Assembly: GCA_002633025.1 (NCBI GenBank)
Contig: NMRB01000029.1
Location: 623,597-687,596 of the forward strand
Reading direction: 5' to 3'
DNA from: Notospermus geniculatus
Lineage: Eukaryota; Nemertea; Pilidiophora; Heteronemertea; Lineidae
Length of the DNA: 64,000 nt
Shown here: positions 21,469 through 33,290 of the stretch, one piece after another
How positions within the stretch are numbered: position 1 is the stretch's first letter
Layout of the letters: every line of letters starts with the position of its first letter
Notes under the pieces: generated by a model
Told to the model about the DNA's origin: nothing
Seen by the model: the letters and a program-made list of their open reading frames with translations, nothing else
The model's database searches: none
Made by a program: the position numbers and the translations under genes

Positions 21469-23558
21469 TGTCGACCTTTGTGCTCTCTCTTTCTTTGAGA
21501 AAATACACCAATATTTTCCTTGCGGCTTGCTTCATAAACAACAACACTATAGCCGTCACTCACTACATCAACAGATGACAAAACTGGTCTCGTTTTTTGA
21601 GGTTCCCAGAAACATTTGTCGACTATGAAAAAGATTTTAAAATGATAGCTGACATGTAAAGAATGGTTGCCAACACGTACATTTGAATTACCGTAAAGTA
21701 ACTTCGTAATAGTGTAAGAGATTACTGTTGTAGACTTTTTACTATAAATCTACAGGGGATAAAGTAAAACTCGTTTCTGGGGGAGTTTCTTGATGACAGT
21801 CTACATGCATGGTTGGATATAGCGGCTATTGTCAGGTGAGCCCCCTGAATACGCCGTTCTGAGGGGGAAAGGTGACCCTCAAAACCGCCAAGAAGGGGGG
21901 TTGTGTCCCATGAAAGGCAAAGCGTTGTAAAGAAATATACACACATTTGACTTTGTAATGTACATGTCGAAAGCTGGATGGAAATAACCTTCATTACAAC
22001 AATTACTACACTTTAAACGTCATTGTAACAATCAAACATGTCATATACATGTTGGCCTACATTCTGCATTCGCGGGAAATGTAGGGAAAATATTGTGTGT
22101 TGAGCTGAATGTAATAAAGGAAGAAAAACAATTCATATAAATAACTGCTTTTTAAACATCATGTATAACAATCAAATATATGTCGGCCTAGTTTTTGCTT
22201 TCGAAATGCAAGAACAATACAAATGACCAGACACGTACATTGAATTGCAAACACAGATGGCTGCAAGTTTATCCGTTGCTATAATATTCACTATCGATCT
22301 TTTTGGTTGCAACAGCTTGGCTAGAATAAGCACTACTTAAAACCAAGCCTACTTTATGTGGGCGGCGGTGGAATACATTCATGACCGTGGTGAATTATTA
22401 AATAGTACATGTCACAATCTGATTTTTGATTTGTTGGGACGCTTCGTTCTGCCTGGGATGTCTCCCTTGAGTAGGAATTCAAATTGCAATTCAATCCTGA
22501 CGGTTTGTTTGCGAGAAGATTTGGTTACATGGAAGTTTTAATGTACACAACATTATTCCGATGCATTACACCTACATCTAAAATTAGATATCGAATTCGG
22601 ATTTTTCTTCAAAGACTACAAATGTTCTTCGTTTGTCTTGATTTTCGTGGCAAGTTACAAGCTTTAGATTCACACCAGCGTCGATGCGAAACCCTGCGAA
22701 CCAATCAGAGCGCTTGTTACTCAACAACGATTTTCTGATTGGCTGAGGGGAAAGGTCAGTGCTGGGGTCAACATCACATCATTAATAGAGAACACGTCCC
22801 CATGATTTCGCACCCGACACCCTCTCAACACAACATGTCCCTCCTCGACACTGATTCCAGCTTGGTCACGTGATCTTTTTGTGTGATGACGTCACATTTA
22901 GTATTTTCAGGATACAAGTATTACAGAAATAGGGAAAGCAGTCCCTGTACTTCTTGGATTTGGCAGGTGTTTATCGGTCGCTGTTCATGCCTTTTGGCCA
23001 TCCTCACCTGTGTACATTACAATACAATGTATATTTACAACATTCAGAGCTAGGCCTATTTTTTGTCCCTCAAACACATATTACATTGTTCAGTTGTGTG
23101 TTGTTACACAAGTCACAACAAACAGATGGAGTGTTAATATACATCTGTTAATTATCATTATGTGCATCTCTTAGTGTTATATCACAAAATAATCATTCAA
23201 CTGTTATCATAATATCGTGTTCATTATAAACTGGTCCTCGAAGATGTCGCAAACAACAACAGGAGGGATTACAAAAAGATGCGAAGAATGAATTTGCGAC
23301 AATAGGATTCTAGAAGGTGTACATTTCCGTGGCAGAAGAACGCGTTGGGCAGAGAGTGGTCCAAATGGTCTTTTAGTTCCATGAGGCAAAGCGTACGGCG
23401 TAGACGGTCAATACTCTATCAGCTCCGTGGGGCAAGAGGGGCAGGGCAGAAAATTAATGGTATGACCAGTGCAATTGGACAGGAACGTGTAGGGCAGAAG
23501 TCAATAGGAGCTGTCAGCGAGTTGACCACTAGGTGTCACTAGGGCCCAATTCAATGCA
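21469..23558. other. Non-coding stretch, with a CCAAT pair
   Basis: No exon recognised. ACCAATCAGAGCG (about 22699) and TCTGATTGGCTGA (about 22733) form an inverted CCAAT-box pair, which is common near promoters but is not enough to call one. A CTCF-like CCACTAGGTGTCAC lies at 23526-23539. Confidence 0.4.
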
Positions 23559-23630
23559 TCTAGCGGACCCAGTCATTATCGATCGAGCAGCGATCATAAT
23601 AGATTTCCTGTACATTTGGTCCGCTAAGAC
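23559..23630. repeat. Small fold-back with TAGCGGACC arms
   Basis: TAGCGGACC at 23561 is mirrored by GGTCCGCTA ending at about 23628; the inner GATCGAGCAGCGATC adds a second hairpin. Confidence 0.7.
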
Positions 23631-24310
23631 TGTGCTGCCATCTGTTAGCAATATGCGCGGCTGACTGCTCCTATTGTCTCGCACTTCCTTAGGGTAAGAA
23701 CGTGTGGTCCTCGAAGACCTCGGCGACTAGAGGAGTGTGGGGTGTTGGCGAGATAGCGTAGCTAGCATGCGCCGCGCTTCACAGCAGTTGTAGATTGCCA
23801 ACCACCGGTGAGAAATCCTATGATAATCTTCCATAATCTCATAGCTCGGCACCTTTATCATTATTTCCGTAACTTCTCATGTCTCAGTAGTCATTATATT
23901 GACATTTCCCTGATGTTTCCAACACATTAATGTCACATAAATATGACACTGTTTACTCGTTCATTGATCATTCCCTGACGGAATTTACTCGATCAATACT
24001 AAATGCTTTTGAAGTCCACCGCCTGCCGTTTAAAATCACGAAAGCATTGACTTTGAGAGCGATTGATCCAAGGATGATGCGGAAATGTAAAATTGGGAAT
24101 GACAAACCACCATTGATTTCCACCTCTTTGCTTGTAAGTGCTACTTTAATAGTTCATGTTACTCAATGTGACGTTTTGAATTCAAAGCTATGTGCTTTTG
24201 AACTCTTTAAAATTATCCTTCATTTGCAAAGTGTCGCTGTTCAGTGTCTGTCATCAAGCCCGCCCTTTGTCGATTATTCAATACAGGTCATAAAGTGCAA
24301 TCAGCAGTCA
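23631..24310. other. Unrecognised stretch
   Basis: A 141-codon plus frame (23930-24352) runs into the minisatellite; its translation shows no recognisable domain. A segment near 24269-24303 (TCGATTATTCAATACAGGTC, then AAAGTGCAAT) is repeated in diverged form at 24738-24784 on the other side of the minisatellite. Confidence 0.45.
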
Positions 24311-24311
24311 C

Positions 24312-24537
24312 CAATAAAAATAGAAACTGGAAAACGAACAATAGCATACCAATAACAATGGAAACTGGGAAGCGAACAATAGCATACCAATAACAATAGA
24401 AACTGGAAAACGAACAATAGCATACAAACAACAATAGAAACTGGGAAGCGAATAATTGCATTTCAATAACAATAGAAACTGGAAAGCGAACAATAGCATT
24501 CCAATAACAGAAACTGGGAAGCGATCAATAGTATTTT
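24312..24537. repeat. 38-bp minisatellite, six units in alternating types
   Basis: Six units start CAATAACAATAGAAACTGG. Units 1 and 3 continue with AAAACG, units 2, 4 and 6 with GAAGCG, and unit 5 is intermediate (AAAGCG), giving a 76-bp dimer rhythm. Since 38 is not a multiple of three, a frame through the array cycles between phases, which explains the repeated FPVSI-type strings on the minus strand. Confidence 0.95.
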
Positions 24538-25079
24538 CCGTCCAATAAAACACAATGCAGGCCTAAGGCTGCGATTAAATAGAATTATACGGTTATACGA
24601 ACTCGCCGGTTATACCCCCGTCACACTTAGTGGGAATAATAGGTCAATCGTCGGTAACGTTGTGGGCCTTGCGAAAACTCACTAACCTTCAGTGGCACAC
24701 AGTTGCTTTTCATTATCGCTTATCAAACAATCATACTTATCGATAATTCAATATCGACATCGATAGGTCACAAAGTGCAATAACAGTGAGTTTTAGAACG
24801 CCGACGATAAAAGCTAACGTTTACTTTACCAACGTCACAAGCAAATGAAATGCTTTTGGGAAGGAGATCTTTTATTTGTGATGTCATCAGCTTGGCGTTC
24901 GTCGTATTAAATAGATCTAAAGCTCAGCAATGACGTCACGAATTAAATTTTGCTGAGTTGAAACCTCTCGTGTGCGGCCGGCTTTGAAATTCTCACTTTT
25001 TGGCTTGTACGCTATAGCAACTAGGCAGTGTCTTCAACCAGATTTACTCCCAGAAAATTACGTAAGTGAAGAGCATTTA
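24538..25079. other. Non-coding stretch
   Basis: Apart from the diverged repeat at 24738-24784 described above, nothing is recognised. Confidence 0.5.
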
Positions 25080-25199
25080 TGGACCGTATTCTAGAAGCTT
25101 CCTTAACTCTAAGGTTTACCTTTAGCTATTGTTTACAGTGCAGAATACAAAAGCTTAAAGTGGACCTTATAGATAAAGAGGCTTCTAGAATACGGGCCA
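25080..25199. mobile_element. 120-bp MITE with GGMCCGTATTCTAGAAGC ends
   Basis: GGACCGTATTCTAGAAGC at the left is mirrored by GGCTTCTAGAATACGGGCC at the right, with inner TAAGGTTTACCTTTAGC-type words. It shares the outer GGCCCGTAT-like motif with other elements in the window. Confidence 0.85.
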
Positions 25200-25237
25200 A
25201 AGTCTTCAGTATCGGTCTCTACAGCTCCATTTACACT

Positions 25238-25297
25238 GCAGCACCAATTAGTGCAGCACTAACCACTGCAGCACCAATAATTGCAGCACCAATCTAT
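25238..25297. repeat. 15-bp tandem repeat, four units
   Basis: Four units of GCAGCACCAATNANT type (unit 2 is GCAGCACTAACCACT). The 15-bp period keeps a frame open as an AAPI-like peptide repeat. It lies 38 bp after the MITE. Confidence 0.9.
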
Positions 25298-27742
25298 CGG
25301 GATGTCGTGTAAGGCGAACTCTACTTACCGTGACCAGAACCAATATATAACGACGTTTAAAGTACATCATTAAAAATAGACCAAATTATGCAACACAAAA
25401 TAGACACATTATCTTTCCTACCCTAAGGCATCCCTACCTAATCACGTAGAATGAATGGAGGCATCTCATCACGTTTAGCGCCCAAACAAATCGTGCTTCT
25501 GAGCAAAAGGATAAATAAATTGGTAACCAACCTGTAGCGGTGATGTGAAACAAAAATGATAGTCTCGGTGAGTTTTTTTTAAATTTCTGCCTCTTTCAAT
25601 TAGCACGTAATCTCTCACTGTCGTTTTAATATTCGTGGGGTGTGGAATTGATGCAGAGGATTTCATGCATGGGAATCTACCGTAATCACCTGACACCATT
25701 CCTAACAGAAAACGGTCCCCATAAATCTCACATTTTTTCCCTGTCATCAGTTATAAATCGAAGCCACGCAAGAGAAATTCCTCCTGCATGAGCTGGCATA
25801 ATGAGAGTGCAATGACATGCACAAACCGCAAACGGCATAAATTGCACCCGGAGCAGTGAATTTCGGCTAGACGTAGTAGACGTAGTCGACAAACTTTGGC
25901 CTGGCGTTGACTGAGTATAGGCAAAACTACTTGTCTTCCTATAACTGTATATTGAATCTGGTTCCGCTTACCACAAAGACAGTTTTCTGCGGCGCTAATT
26001 GCATTCTTTTTCTTCTCCCGATAAATCGTGCGGCAACATCCCGTTGTCGCTGATAATTCAAAAAGAGATTTATTTTCAAGCCACAAAACAAATGCAATCA
26101 CCAAGAACACATGCTGCCAGTTGCTGTAACTTTAGTTCTTAAAAAACAGCTTCCTCCGGGATGAAAACAACTTTTTAGATGGCGTCATCACAGCAAATAA
26201 ACTTCTAATCAATAACATTGATGAGTGGTTTACTAACTTTCTGGGAAGTCGCCAATTTTACGACTTTGTAGTTTTCATTCGATTTACGGTTTGGCAGGAT
26301 TCTTATGCGACACAATTCCCCAGCCACCGGGCCGAACATTTTAAAGCCAGAGCGCGTGCAAGCGGTGTTGCCATAACTCAGTGTTTCTATACAAAATCAG
26401 GTAGAATGACCATGACTTTTCAATAGGGGAACATGGTAGATTCCGATCGGAAGCGGAACACATGTGATAGCAAGGGTCGGCGACTATATTAGACTGCATA
26501 CATTTCCTCCTGGGGCTCCCAATTCCCTCCTGCATTACACACAAATCGCCCAATATTTTCTAAACAGCCTAGTTACTACATTGAATATTTGACAGGGTCC
26601 AATTCCTTTTTCCTAGTGTACAAGGGCTGCATTTTGAGAACCTCCTTTCTGGTCCTCTTCCCAAGGCCGTTCCTATAGAAGAAAAACACCTTTCTAATCA
26701 ACATATCACTCGAGTACATGTTATTTATCATCGGTAATACGACACGTCATAAACAATGGTGAAATAACGCCATCCAAGATCATTGCCTCGTATCGTTGAA
26801 CGAGATGAGAATGGTAAGTGTCGGTGAAAATGGGTCTGCTACCAAGGACGCTATGGAGCTCATCACTCCTAATGGCCTATTTGCGCTAGTCTTGTGTGAA
26901 TCTGTGAATGTGGTACGCCGAGGTGTGCAACCGACTATCATCAACAACTCGCCGTCCCACTCTCATTATACCTCCATTGATGAGAGGGACGTTGATAGCG
27001 ATCACGCCTCGGTGATTCGTGTGCCCGATCCGAACGAAATGTACCAACATTTGTAAACGTTTGTTGAATATGCCGTGAAATCTCCGTTGAATGGTTGATC
27101 GATCGTGTCCCAATCCCCAAAGGTAGCAGTTTTTCCAGTGAAATGAATATGATTCCTATTTTTATGCACGAGTAGCTAATGACGATGAACAACACCCAGC
27201 CTGGTGAAACCCGACTCGCAGTCAGAAATTTTCTGGGTGCTGAATAAAGGGCTTATACGCAAGGTTTGAAAGTCGTGCGCCCTGAATTGTAATTACCGAA
27301 GTGAAAATCGTACGACACGCGGCCTACGCATGTGGACGTACACTGAGGGTTGGATTATGCACTCTGCGAACGCGGAAAAGTCCTTGTTTAGAAGCAGTGA
27401 GGCGAGGAAAGAAGAACAAAGCCTCTTTTGTGTCGGCGTTTCTATTCGCTATGGTTAAACCGGCCTTGGCTTGAATTGGAAATCGACAAAAGAATCTGCT
27501 TTGGTTAGATCCCCTTTTACTCTGGAATAGTTCATTCTTTGTGTACAACGGCCGAAGCTCATCAGTCACAGCCACTGTGGCTTCTTCAGGAGAGAAAATA
27601 ATCACTCCCTTGGATCATGATCACGTGCACGATAGAGAACCATTAGTTCAAATTTATCATTTATTGTCGGTGTCCTAAGTAAGGCGAGTTACAGTCGCAA
27701 TTGCCCTCGCGATAAATTAGCGAACGAAGGCGATTAACCGTT
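25298..27742. other. Unrecognised stretch
   Basis: Minus-strand frames at 26110-25754 (119 codons) and 25747-25478 (90 codons) lie in succession, and an 86-codon plus frame is at 26796-27053. None shows a family signature or clear exon borders. Confidence 0.4.
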
Positions 27743-27885
27743 AGGCTGCGTTTAGCTGACACGCGGAATGCGGTATAGAGACGCGGAAACCCTGGCGGAA
27801 AGATATGTTGTATGCGAAAATGCATTGCATTTTCCGCTTCCGCGTTCCGCAATCCGCATTCCGCGTGTCAGCTAAATGCAGCTTT
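27743..27885. mobile_element. 143-bp MITE with GCTGCRTTTAGCTGACACGCGG ends
   Basis: TAGGCTGCGTTTAGCTGACA then CGCGGAATGCGG at the left is mirrored by CCGCATTCCGCG and TGTCAGCTAAATGCAGC at the right; arms are about 30 bp. The interior again contains CGCGG/CCGCG words and GCATTGCATTTTCCGC. It is non-coding. Confidence 0.85.
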
Positions 27886-28378
27886 ACAACGGATCAATGG
27901 CCATCAGTGCATCGTTTATCGAGGGTGGCTGAAGCAGCACCGAGAGGGTCGCGAGGATTTAGGTATCTTGGGTGTCAGGCCTAGTGCTTGCAGTGTTTGC
28001 TCTGGCGATTATGTGAGATCACACAGGGCGAATGATGACGCTGTGAAGCGGTACTTCAACATGCACATCCGTGAACTCGGATGATGCAAGTTCACCTTCA
28101 TTGAACAAGACATACGTGTTCATCAAATACGAATTTTACACTAAATCCAGTGCCATCTTCACTCCACTTAATAAACTCAAAGCACTTATTACCTCTCTAC
28201 GGCAGGTAAGCCTATGTGCCAATCTATCAGGATACCCTCTTGATATAACAGATATCTCTCCATAACCTGTTTCAACATATCGGATTGATTACACGTAACT
28301 TATCTGCTTGCCAGTTGCCTTCTTTCAAAATTGGCAGCTCAGGCTATTCTTAAATGTTGACTTAAGAGCGAAGTGCCA
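27886..28378. other. Non-coding stretch
   Basis: Nothing recognised. Confidence 0.5.
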
Positions 28379-28496
28379 AATACGGCATTATAGCACTAGC
28401 AAATGCTTTTACCTGAGATTTGTACAGCATTGCCAAGTGCATTTGTATTGCAGAGTTCAAGTAAAAGCATTTACTAGTCCTTATTCATATGACCCA
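28379..28496. mobile_element. MITE related to 29908-30289
   Basis: AATACGGCATTATAGC, then ACTAGCAAATGCTTTTACCT at the left pairs with AGTAAAAGCATTTACTAGT, then CCTTATTCATATGACCCA at the right. The AGCAAATGCTTTTAC word and ATATGACCCA end are shared with the larger element downstream. Confidence 0.6.
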
Positions 28497-29480
28497 TTAG
28501 TTATAGACAATGCGGAGTTAAGTGAACAGAGGAGGAAACCGGAATGCCCAGAGAAAATCTGCGACGTCAGAGTCGCCTTCTATATCACACGAAGATATAT
28601 ATCCCATATCCCAGGATCGAAGCCGTGCCCTCAGAGGTGATGGCGCTGATGTTGCCATTGCGCCGCTCCGACAGATTCCAGTCTGACTGCGTCACTCCGG
28701 CAGCTCATGGATTCTGTTGCTGAATTCTAAAGAATGAAATTGACGAGAATAAGAATCACCCAGGGGGTACCATGTTTGCGTCTTTCCTTCACCAGCATTG
28801 CTATTAATATGTCATGTCTTCAGTTTACGCCGCAAGGGTATACAAACCATTCGTCGGTATCTTAAATACGGACTATTTTAGAGACATCATTCAACATGTA
28901 TATGTTTTATATACAATGTATATATTGAGATAATTGTTTTTGTATAGCACCATAAAGGAATCAAACCTAATTCCTTTATGATAGTACCTGGAAATAACGT
29001 TTGACAGAAGTTGGATCGCAATATATTCATACAACTGAAAAAAAGGAATCACCATAAAAACAAAATTTTAGGAAAAAGGAAAGCAGCAGTTTCTATTTTA
29101 GTAGTGTATATTTTATATATTGTATTTCTAACTTTATTTACTTTATTCTACTTATATCATAAGTTTATTTATTTTTACCTCACTAGTTGACGACCTGAAG
29201 CGCTTTCTGCTATTTCTTTATAAGTCGATCTTCAGCACCGGTAGCGGTGGTTTATAAAGCAGGTTTGTATTGTAAAAAATCCTTTTTTCATCAATTATGA
29301 ATACCGTGCATATGGATTATTTAAAATCCAGTTCCGCTTAAGGAAGCCCCGTTCTTTTGTTATTGTGATATGAAGACATCCGCAAGGTATGTCAACGAAC
29401 TAAACGTATAAATAAATACGCGATTATGCCTTTTCTGGTTGCTGTCGATGACGTTGTTCATCCCGAATTACCGTCGGTAC

Positions 29481-29762
29481 TTTTAAAACCCGCAGCGCAC
29501 AAGCAACTTTTCTTGCTCTTGCTGGCAATTTATGGAAAGCAGGAAAGATTGCCCCGTGTGCGGATGTTTTCAAGAGCTTGTTGCTTCTTGCAATCAACTT
29601 ATTGCTCCGATCAGGCATGTTTGATCTGTATTGCTCATTGCCCGTGGTAAGCAAGACGCCGTTGCTTTTCACCACACACGGGCAATAATTCTTGCTTATT
29701 GCTTTGAACTGAATTGCTGGCAAGAGCAGGAACAGTTGCCTCGTGTTCTGAGGGCTTAAAAA
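29481..29762. mobile_element. MITE saturated with TTGCT/AGCAA, duplicate copy 1
   Basis: TTTTAAAACCCGCAGCGCAC then AAGCAAC at the left pairs with GTTGCCTCGTGTTCTGAGGG then CTTAAAAA at the right. The interior has more than a dozen TTGCT, TTGC or AGCAA words on both strands (TTGCTCTTGCTGGCAAT, AACTTATTGCTC, TTCTTGCTTATTGC). The 74-codon frame across it is a by-product. Confidence 0.8.
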
Positions 29763-29827
29763 TTATGAACGACGTTTTTGCCTCTGAAACAAATTCTCGA
29801 GCCCTTGTGTGCTTCCACGACATACCT

Positions 29828-29907
29828 TTCCAACGAAAATGGCGGTGTCTCACCATGACGTCAGAAGCTTCACACCATACAATGGCCTGTAAAATAATTG
29901 TCTGAGA
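29828..29907 (+). mobile_element. Left fragment of the 'AACAAARATGGCGG' MITE family
   Basis: CCAACGAAAATGGCGGTGTC, CACCATGACGTCAGAAGC and ATAATTGTCTGAGA match copy C (31590-31683). It is cut by the next MITE. Confidence 0.7.
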
Positions 29908-30289
29908 CAGTGGGCCGTATGCATAAAAATGAAGCATTTACTTCTAGCAAAAGCAAAAAGTAAAAGCAGTTGCTTGAAGCCAAAAGTAAAAGTTAAAGCA
30001 ATTACTTGGTTTCATATGCATAATCTTTTACTTCTACTTCAAAGCAAATGCTTATACTTGACAAGCATTTGCCTGTTTTCCAATGGTTGTACAGTTGGAG
30101 CATTTGCTCAGTATTGTGCATATGATTTCTAGCATTTGCTTGTAAGGAACAAGTAAATAGTAATTGCTTTTTCTAACAGCAATCGCTTTTTAGCAAAAGC
30201 ATTTACTTTGAGTTTTATGCATACAGATGGAAGTAATTGCTTCAATTTTCAAGTAAAAAGCATTTGCTTTTCTTTATGCATATGACCCA
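29908..30289. mobile_element. 382-bp MITE with GGGCCGTATGCATAAA ends, saturated with AAGCATTTGCTT
   Basis: GGGCCGTATGCATAAAAATG at the left is mirrored by CTTTATGCATATGACCC at the right. The interior is a near-continuous series of AAGCATTTAC, AGCAAATGCT, GCAATTACTT and AAAGTAAA words in both orientations. Absent from the paired duplicate copy, so probably polymorphic. The right end touches a single N. Confidence 0.85.
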
Positions 30290-30290
30290 N
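30290..30290. other. Single-N scaffold join between duplicate copies
   Basis: The sequence after the N restarts exactly at the beginning of the duplicated block (AAAATCTGCGACG), as expected of two overlapping contigs joined without merging. Confidence 0.9.
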
Positions 30291-31686
30291 AAAATCTGCG
30301 ACGTCAGAGTCGCCTTCTATATCACACGAAGATATATATCCCATATCCCAGGATCGAAGCCGTGCCCTCAGAGGTGATGGCGCTGATGTTGCCATTGCGC
30401 CGCTCCGACAGATTCCAGTCTAACTGCGTCACTCCAGCAGCTTATGGATTCTGTTGCTGAATTCTAAAGAATGAAATTGACGAGAATAAGAATCACCCAG
30501 GGGGTACCATGTTTGCGTCTTTCCTTCACCAGCATTGCTATTAATATGTCATGTCTTCAGTTTACGCCGCAAGGGTATACAAAACCATTCGTCGGTATCT
30601 TAAATGCGGACTATTTTAGAGACATCATTCAACACGTATATGTTTTATATACAATGTATATGTATATTGCGATAATTGTTTTTGTATAGCACCATAAAGG
30701 AATCAAACCTTTATTCCTTTATGATAGTACCTGGAAATAACGTTTGACAGAAGTTGGATCGCGATATATTCATACAACTGAAAAAAAGGAATCACCATAA
30801 AAACAAAATTTTAGGAAAAAGGAAAGCTGCAGTTTCTATTTTAGTAGTGTATATTTTATAACTTATTGTATTTCTAACTTTATTTACTTTATTCTACTTA
30901 TACATTGTATCATAAGTTTATTTATTTTCACCTCACTAGTTGACGACCTGAAGCGCTTTCTGCTATTTCTTTATAAGTCGATCTTCAGCACCGGTAGCGG
31001 TGGTTTATAAAGCAGGTTTTGTATTGTAAATATCCTTTTTTCATCAATTATGAATACCGTGCATATGGATTATTTAAAATCCAGTTCCGCTTAAGGAAGC
31101 CCCCGTTCTTTTGTTATTGTAATATGAAGACATCCGCAAGGTATGTCAACGAACTAAAACGTATAAATAAATACGAGATTATGCCTTTTCTGGTTGCTGT
31201 CGATGACGTTGTTCATCCCGAATTACCGTCGGTACTTTTAAAGCCCGCAGCGCACAAGCAACTTTTCTTGCTCTTGCTGGCAGTTTATGAAAAGCAAGAA
31301 AGATTGCCCTGTGTGCGGATGTTTTTAACAGCTTGTTGTTGCTTCCAAGCAACTTATTGCTCCGTCAAACGTGTTTGATCTGTATTGCTCATTGCTCGTA
31401 GTAAGCAAGATGCCGTTGCTTTTCACCGCACAGGGGGCGATAATTCTTGCTTATTGCTCTCAACTGAATTGCTGGCAAGAGCAAGAACAGTTGCCTTGTG
31501 TGCTGAGGGCTTAAAATTATGAACGACGTTTTTGCCTCTGAAACAAATTCTCGAGCCCTTGTGTGCTTGGCTTCACGACAGACCTTTCCAACAAAAATGG
31601 CGGTCTAACTGTCTCACCATGGCGTCAGAAGCTTCACACCACACAATGGCCTGGGCACAAAAGTTAGGTAAAATAATTGTCTGAGA
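30291..31686 (+). repeat. 1.4-kb duplication, copy 2
   Basis: Aligns with 28554-29907. Differences include an extra GGGCACAAAAGTTAG-type stretch near 31652 and TAACTGTCTCACC versus TGTCTCACC near 31605. It continues without a break into the rest of the MITE that is interrupted in copy 1. Confidence 0.9.
31236..31516. mobile_element. MITE saturated with TTGCT/AGCAA, duplicate copy 2
   Basis: Second copy of the 29481-29762 element, with the same termini (TTTTAAAGCCCGCAGCGCAC and TGCTGAGGGCTTAAAA) and scattered substitutions. Confidence 0.8.
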
Positions 31687-31771
31687 GAATGCGTTTGGTC
31701 GTGTTATATATCATGCTTGGACAATGAATGGCCACGACATCGTGGGAGAAGAGGGCCACCATCTTTGTTTT
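31590..31771 (+). mobile_element. MITE family 'AACAAARATGGCGG', copy C (most complete)
   Basis: AACAAAAATGGCGGTCTAAC at the left is mirrored by GGGCCACCATCTTTGTT at the right. The interior AGTTAGGTAAAATAATTGTC and TGAGAGAATGCGTTTGG matches copies A and B. It provides the empty site for the nested insertion in copy B. Confidence 0.8.
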
Positions 31772-33290
31772 TTTAAAGTATACTGACTATTGCAGGTTGG
31801 TAGCATCATTCAAGCGTTGATTCGAACGCTGAATCTAATACTGAACAGCGTTGGCGATGTTGATGGCGTCTTTCATTGCATGAACGAAATGACACCTTCA
31901 ATGACAAGGCACTGCGGACGGCAGATCCGTCATTCTCTTACCTCGTCCATCATCACCGCTTACAGATAACTGGAGTATTTTTTTTTCCTGATCGAATATT
32001 CAGACCACACTCGAGCGGCACATTGATCACTCGCTGTCGTCTGCCCTTGCTTCTGTCGTCTGCGTTCATTGAGCATGGATGACGAGTGCAATCACGGTTT
32101 AATATAACAGCGCACACACCTGTCGAATATGACAATAAATGGTTGGAGAGTGGTGCTGAATTTCTAATGCTGTTTGCGTGATATTGCGCGGAAAGTCTGT
32201 GTTGTGTCTAGTGTCTGGGGAAGGCGTCTCTCATAGACATCTCATCGAATGATAAGGTGTAATAATGAGCCTAGCGGCGCCAGTGAGAGACAATTGAGAG
32301 GTTGTGAGCCGTAGCGATGCTGGTAAGTCGTTATTCAAGACACACTTGAATTCGCAATCATGCGAACACGATCACAGCCGTAGTTATGTTCCACCATGGA
32401 GGTATTTCACGTTCCTTGGATACCAGCATCGCGGCTGGGTTGTCACAGGCTTGGCCAGCAACCAACCTGTGAGTGTCGTGTTCTCAACCCCCGCCCCACA
32501 AATAAAACCCACAAAAATGTCATTCACTCTGACGCCTCCAGAAAGCAACGCAGCTTGGAGCAACACGACAGGGATTTTGTTGATCCTGAGCAACACCCAG
32601 GTGAAATGTTGGACACAACCATTCCTTTTAATTTTCATTGCTGGCTGACGTGTGCCATACACCTTTACCACCCACGTGGAATCAGCTGGAACCAGGGCTT
32701 AGCTATACCTCAAGGCTCCGTGGGATATCTCGACTAAAGCTCAGCACGCAGCACCAGGCCCTGGAATATAATCATCCGAGTTCCCTTTGAGCAACATCAC
32801 CATGACTACATTTTCTTGATAAAAAGAAAGACACAAATGATTGTTCCATGCGACTATCTTTTAGGCAAGGTGGGTGTGACACTAATCACATGTCTTCGCC
32901 ATTAGAATCGAACGTAAAAGATAAAATCGAGACACGACGAATAAATCTTCTCTGCCTGTTCTTACACGGCGATGCATCTTTATGTTCGAATTATTTAAAA
33001 ACGATCGAGCGTTGAATTGAAGCAGTAAACAGTGCTAAACGCCGCATCTTGACGTCATCAAATGGGTCTCCTTTATCAAGGGATTGAAACGGTAGGCGCA
33101 TCGCCGGAGGATACGAGGAAATACGCATGGTGTTTGTAGCCACCGTTCCAACCAGAAGAGAGAATGTGCACTGTAGACAGCAGCCGTAATCGTGGAAGGC
33201 AAAGTGTCAAATTTCATTCGATCTCGATTGTTGTCGTCAGCAAGCCGATCTGACGTCCGGTAGTCGCTTTACTACGTTTTCCACTCCGTT
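31772..33290. other. Unrecognised stretch
   Basis: Three overlapping frames at 32304-32737 (114 and 113 codons on plus, 95 on minus) are open at once, which argues against reading any one as a gene without homology. None is recognised. Confidence 0.4.

Larger units (their letters stand above)
28554..29907 (+). repeat. 1.4-kb duplication, copy 1
   Basis: It begins AAAATCTGCGACGTCAGAGT and ends TAATTGTCTGAGA, and aligns along its whole length with 30291-31686 with small indels and scattered substitutions. It is followed by a MITE that copy 2 lacks. Most simply one allele of the same locus (see findings). It contains the MITE at 29481-29762. No exon is recognised. Confidence 0.9.

Noticed and set aside
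29426-31378. Two similar frames starting MPFLVAVDDVVHPELPSVLL, suggesting paralogous genes
   Set aside because: They are the same locus in the two duplicate copies and run across a word-saturated MITE.
32304-32737. Three overlapping frames of about 100 codons
   Set aside because: Simultaneously open on both strands with no homology I recognise.
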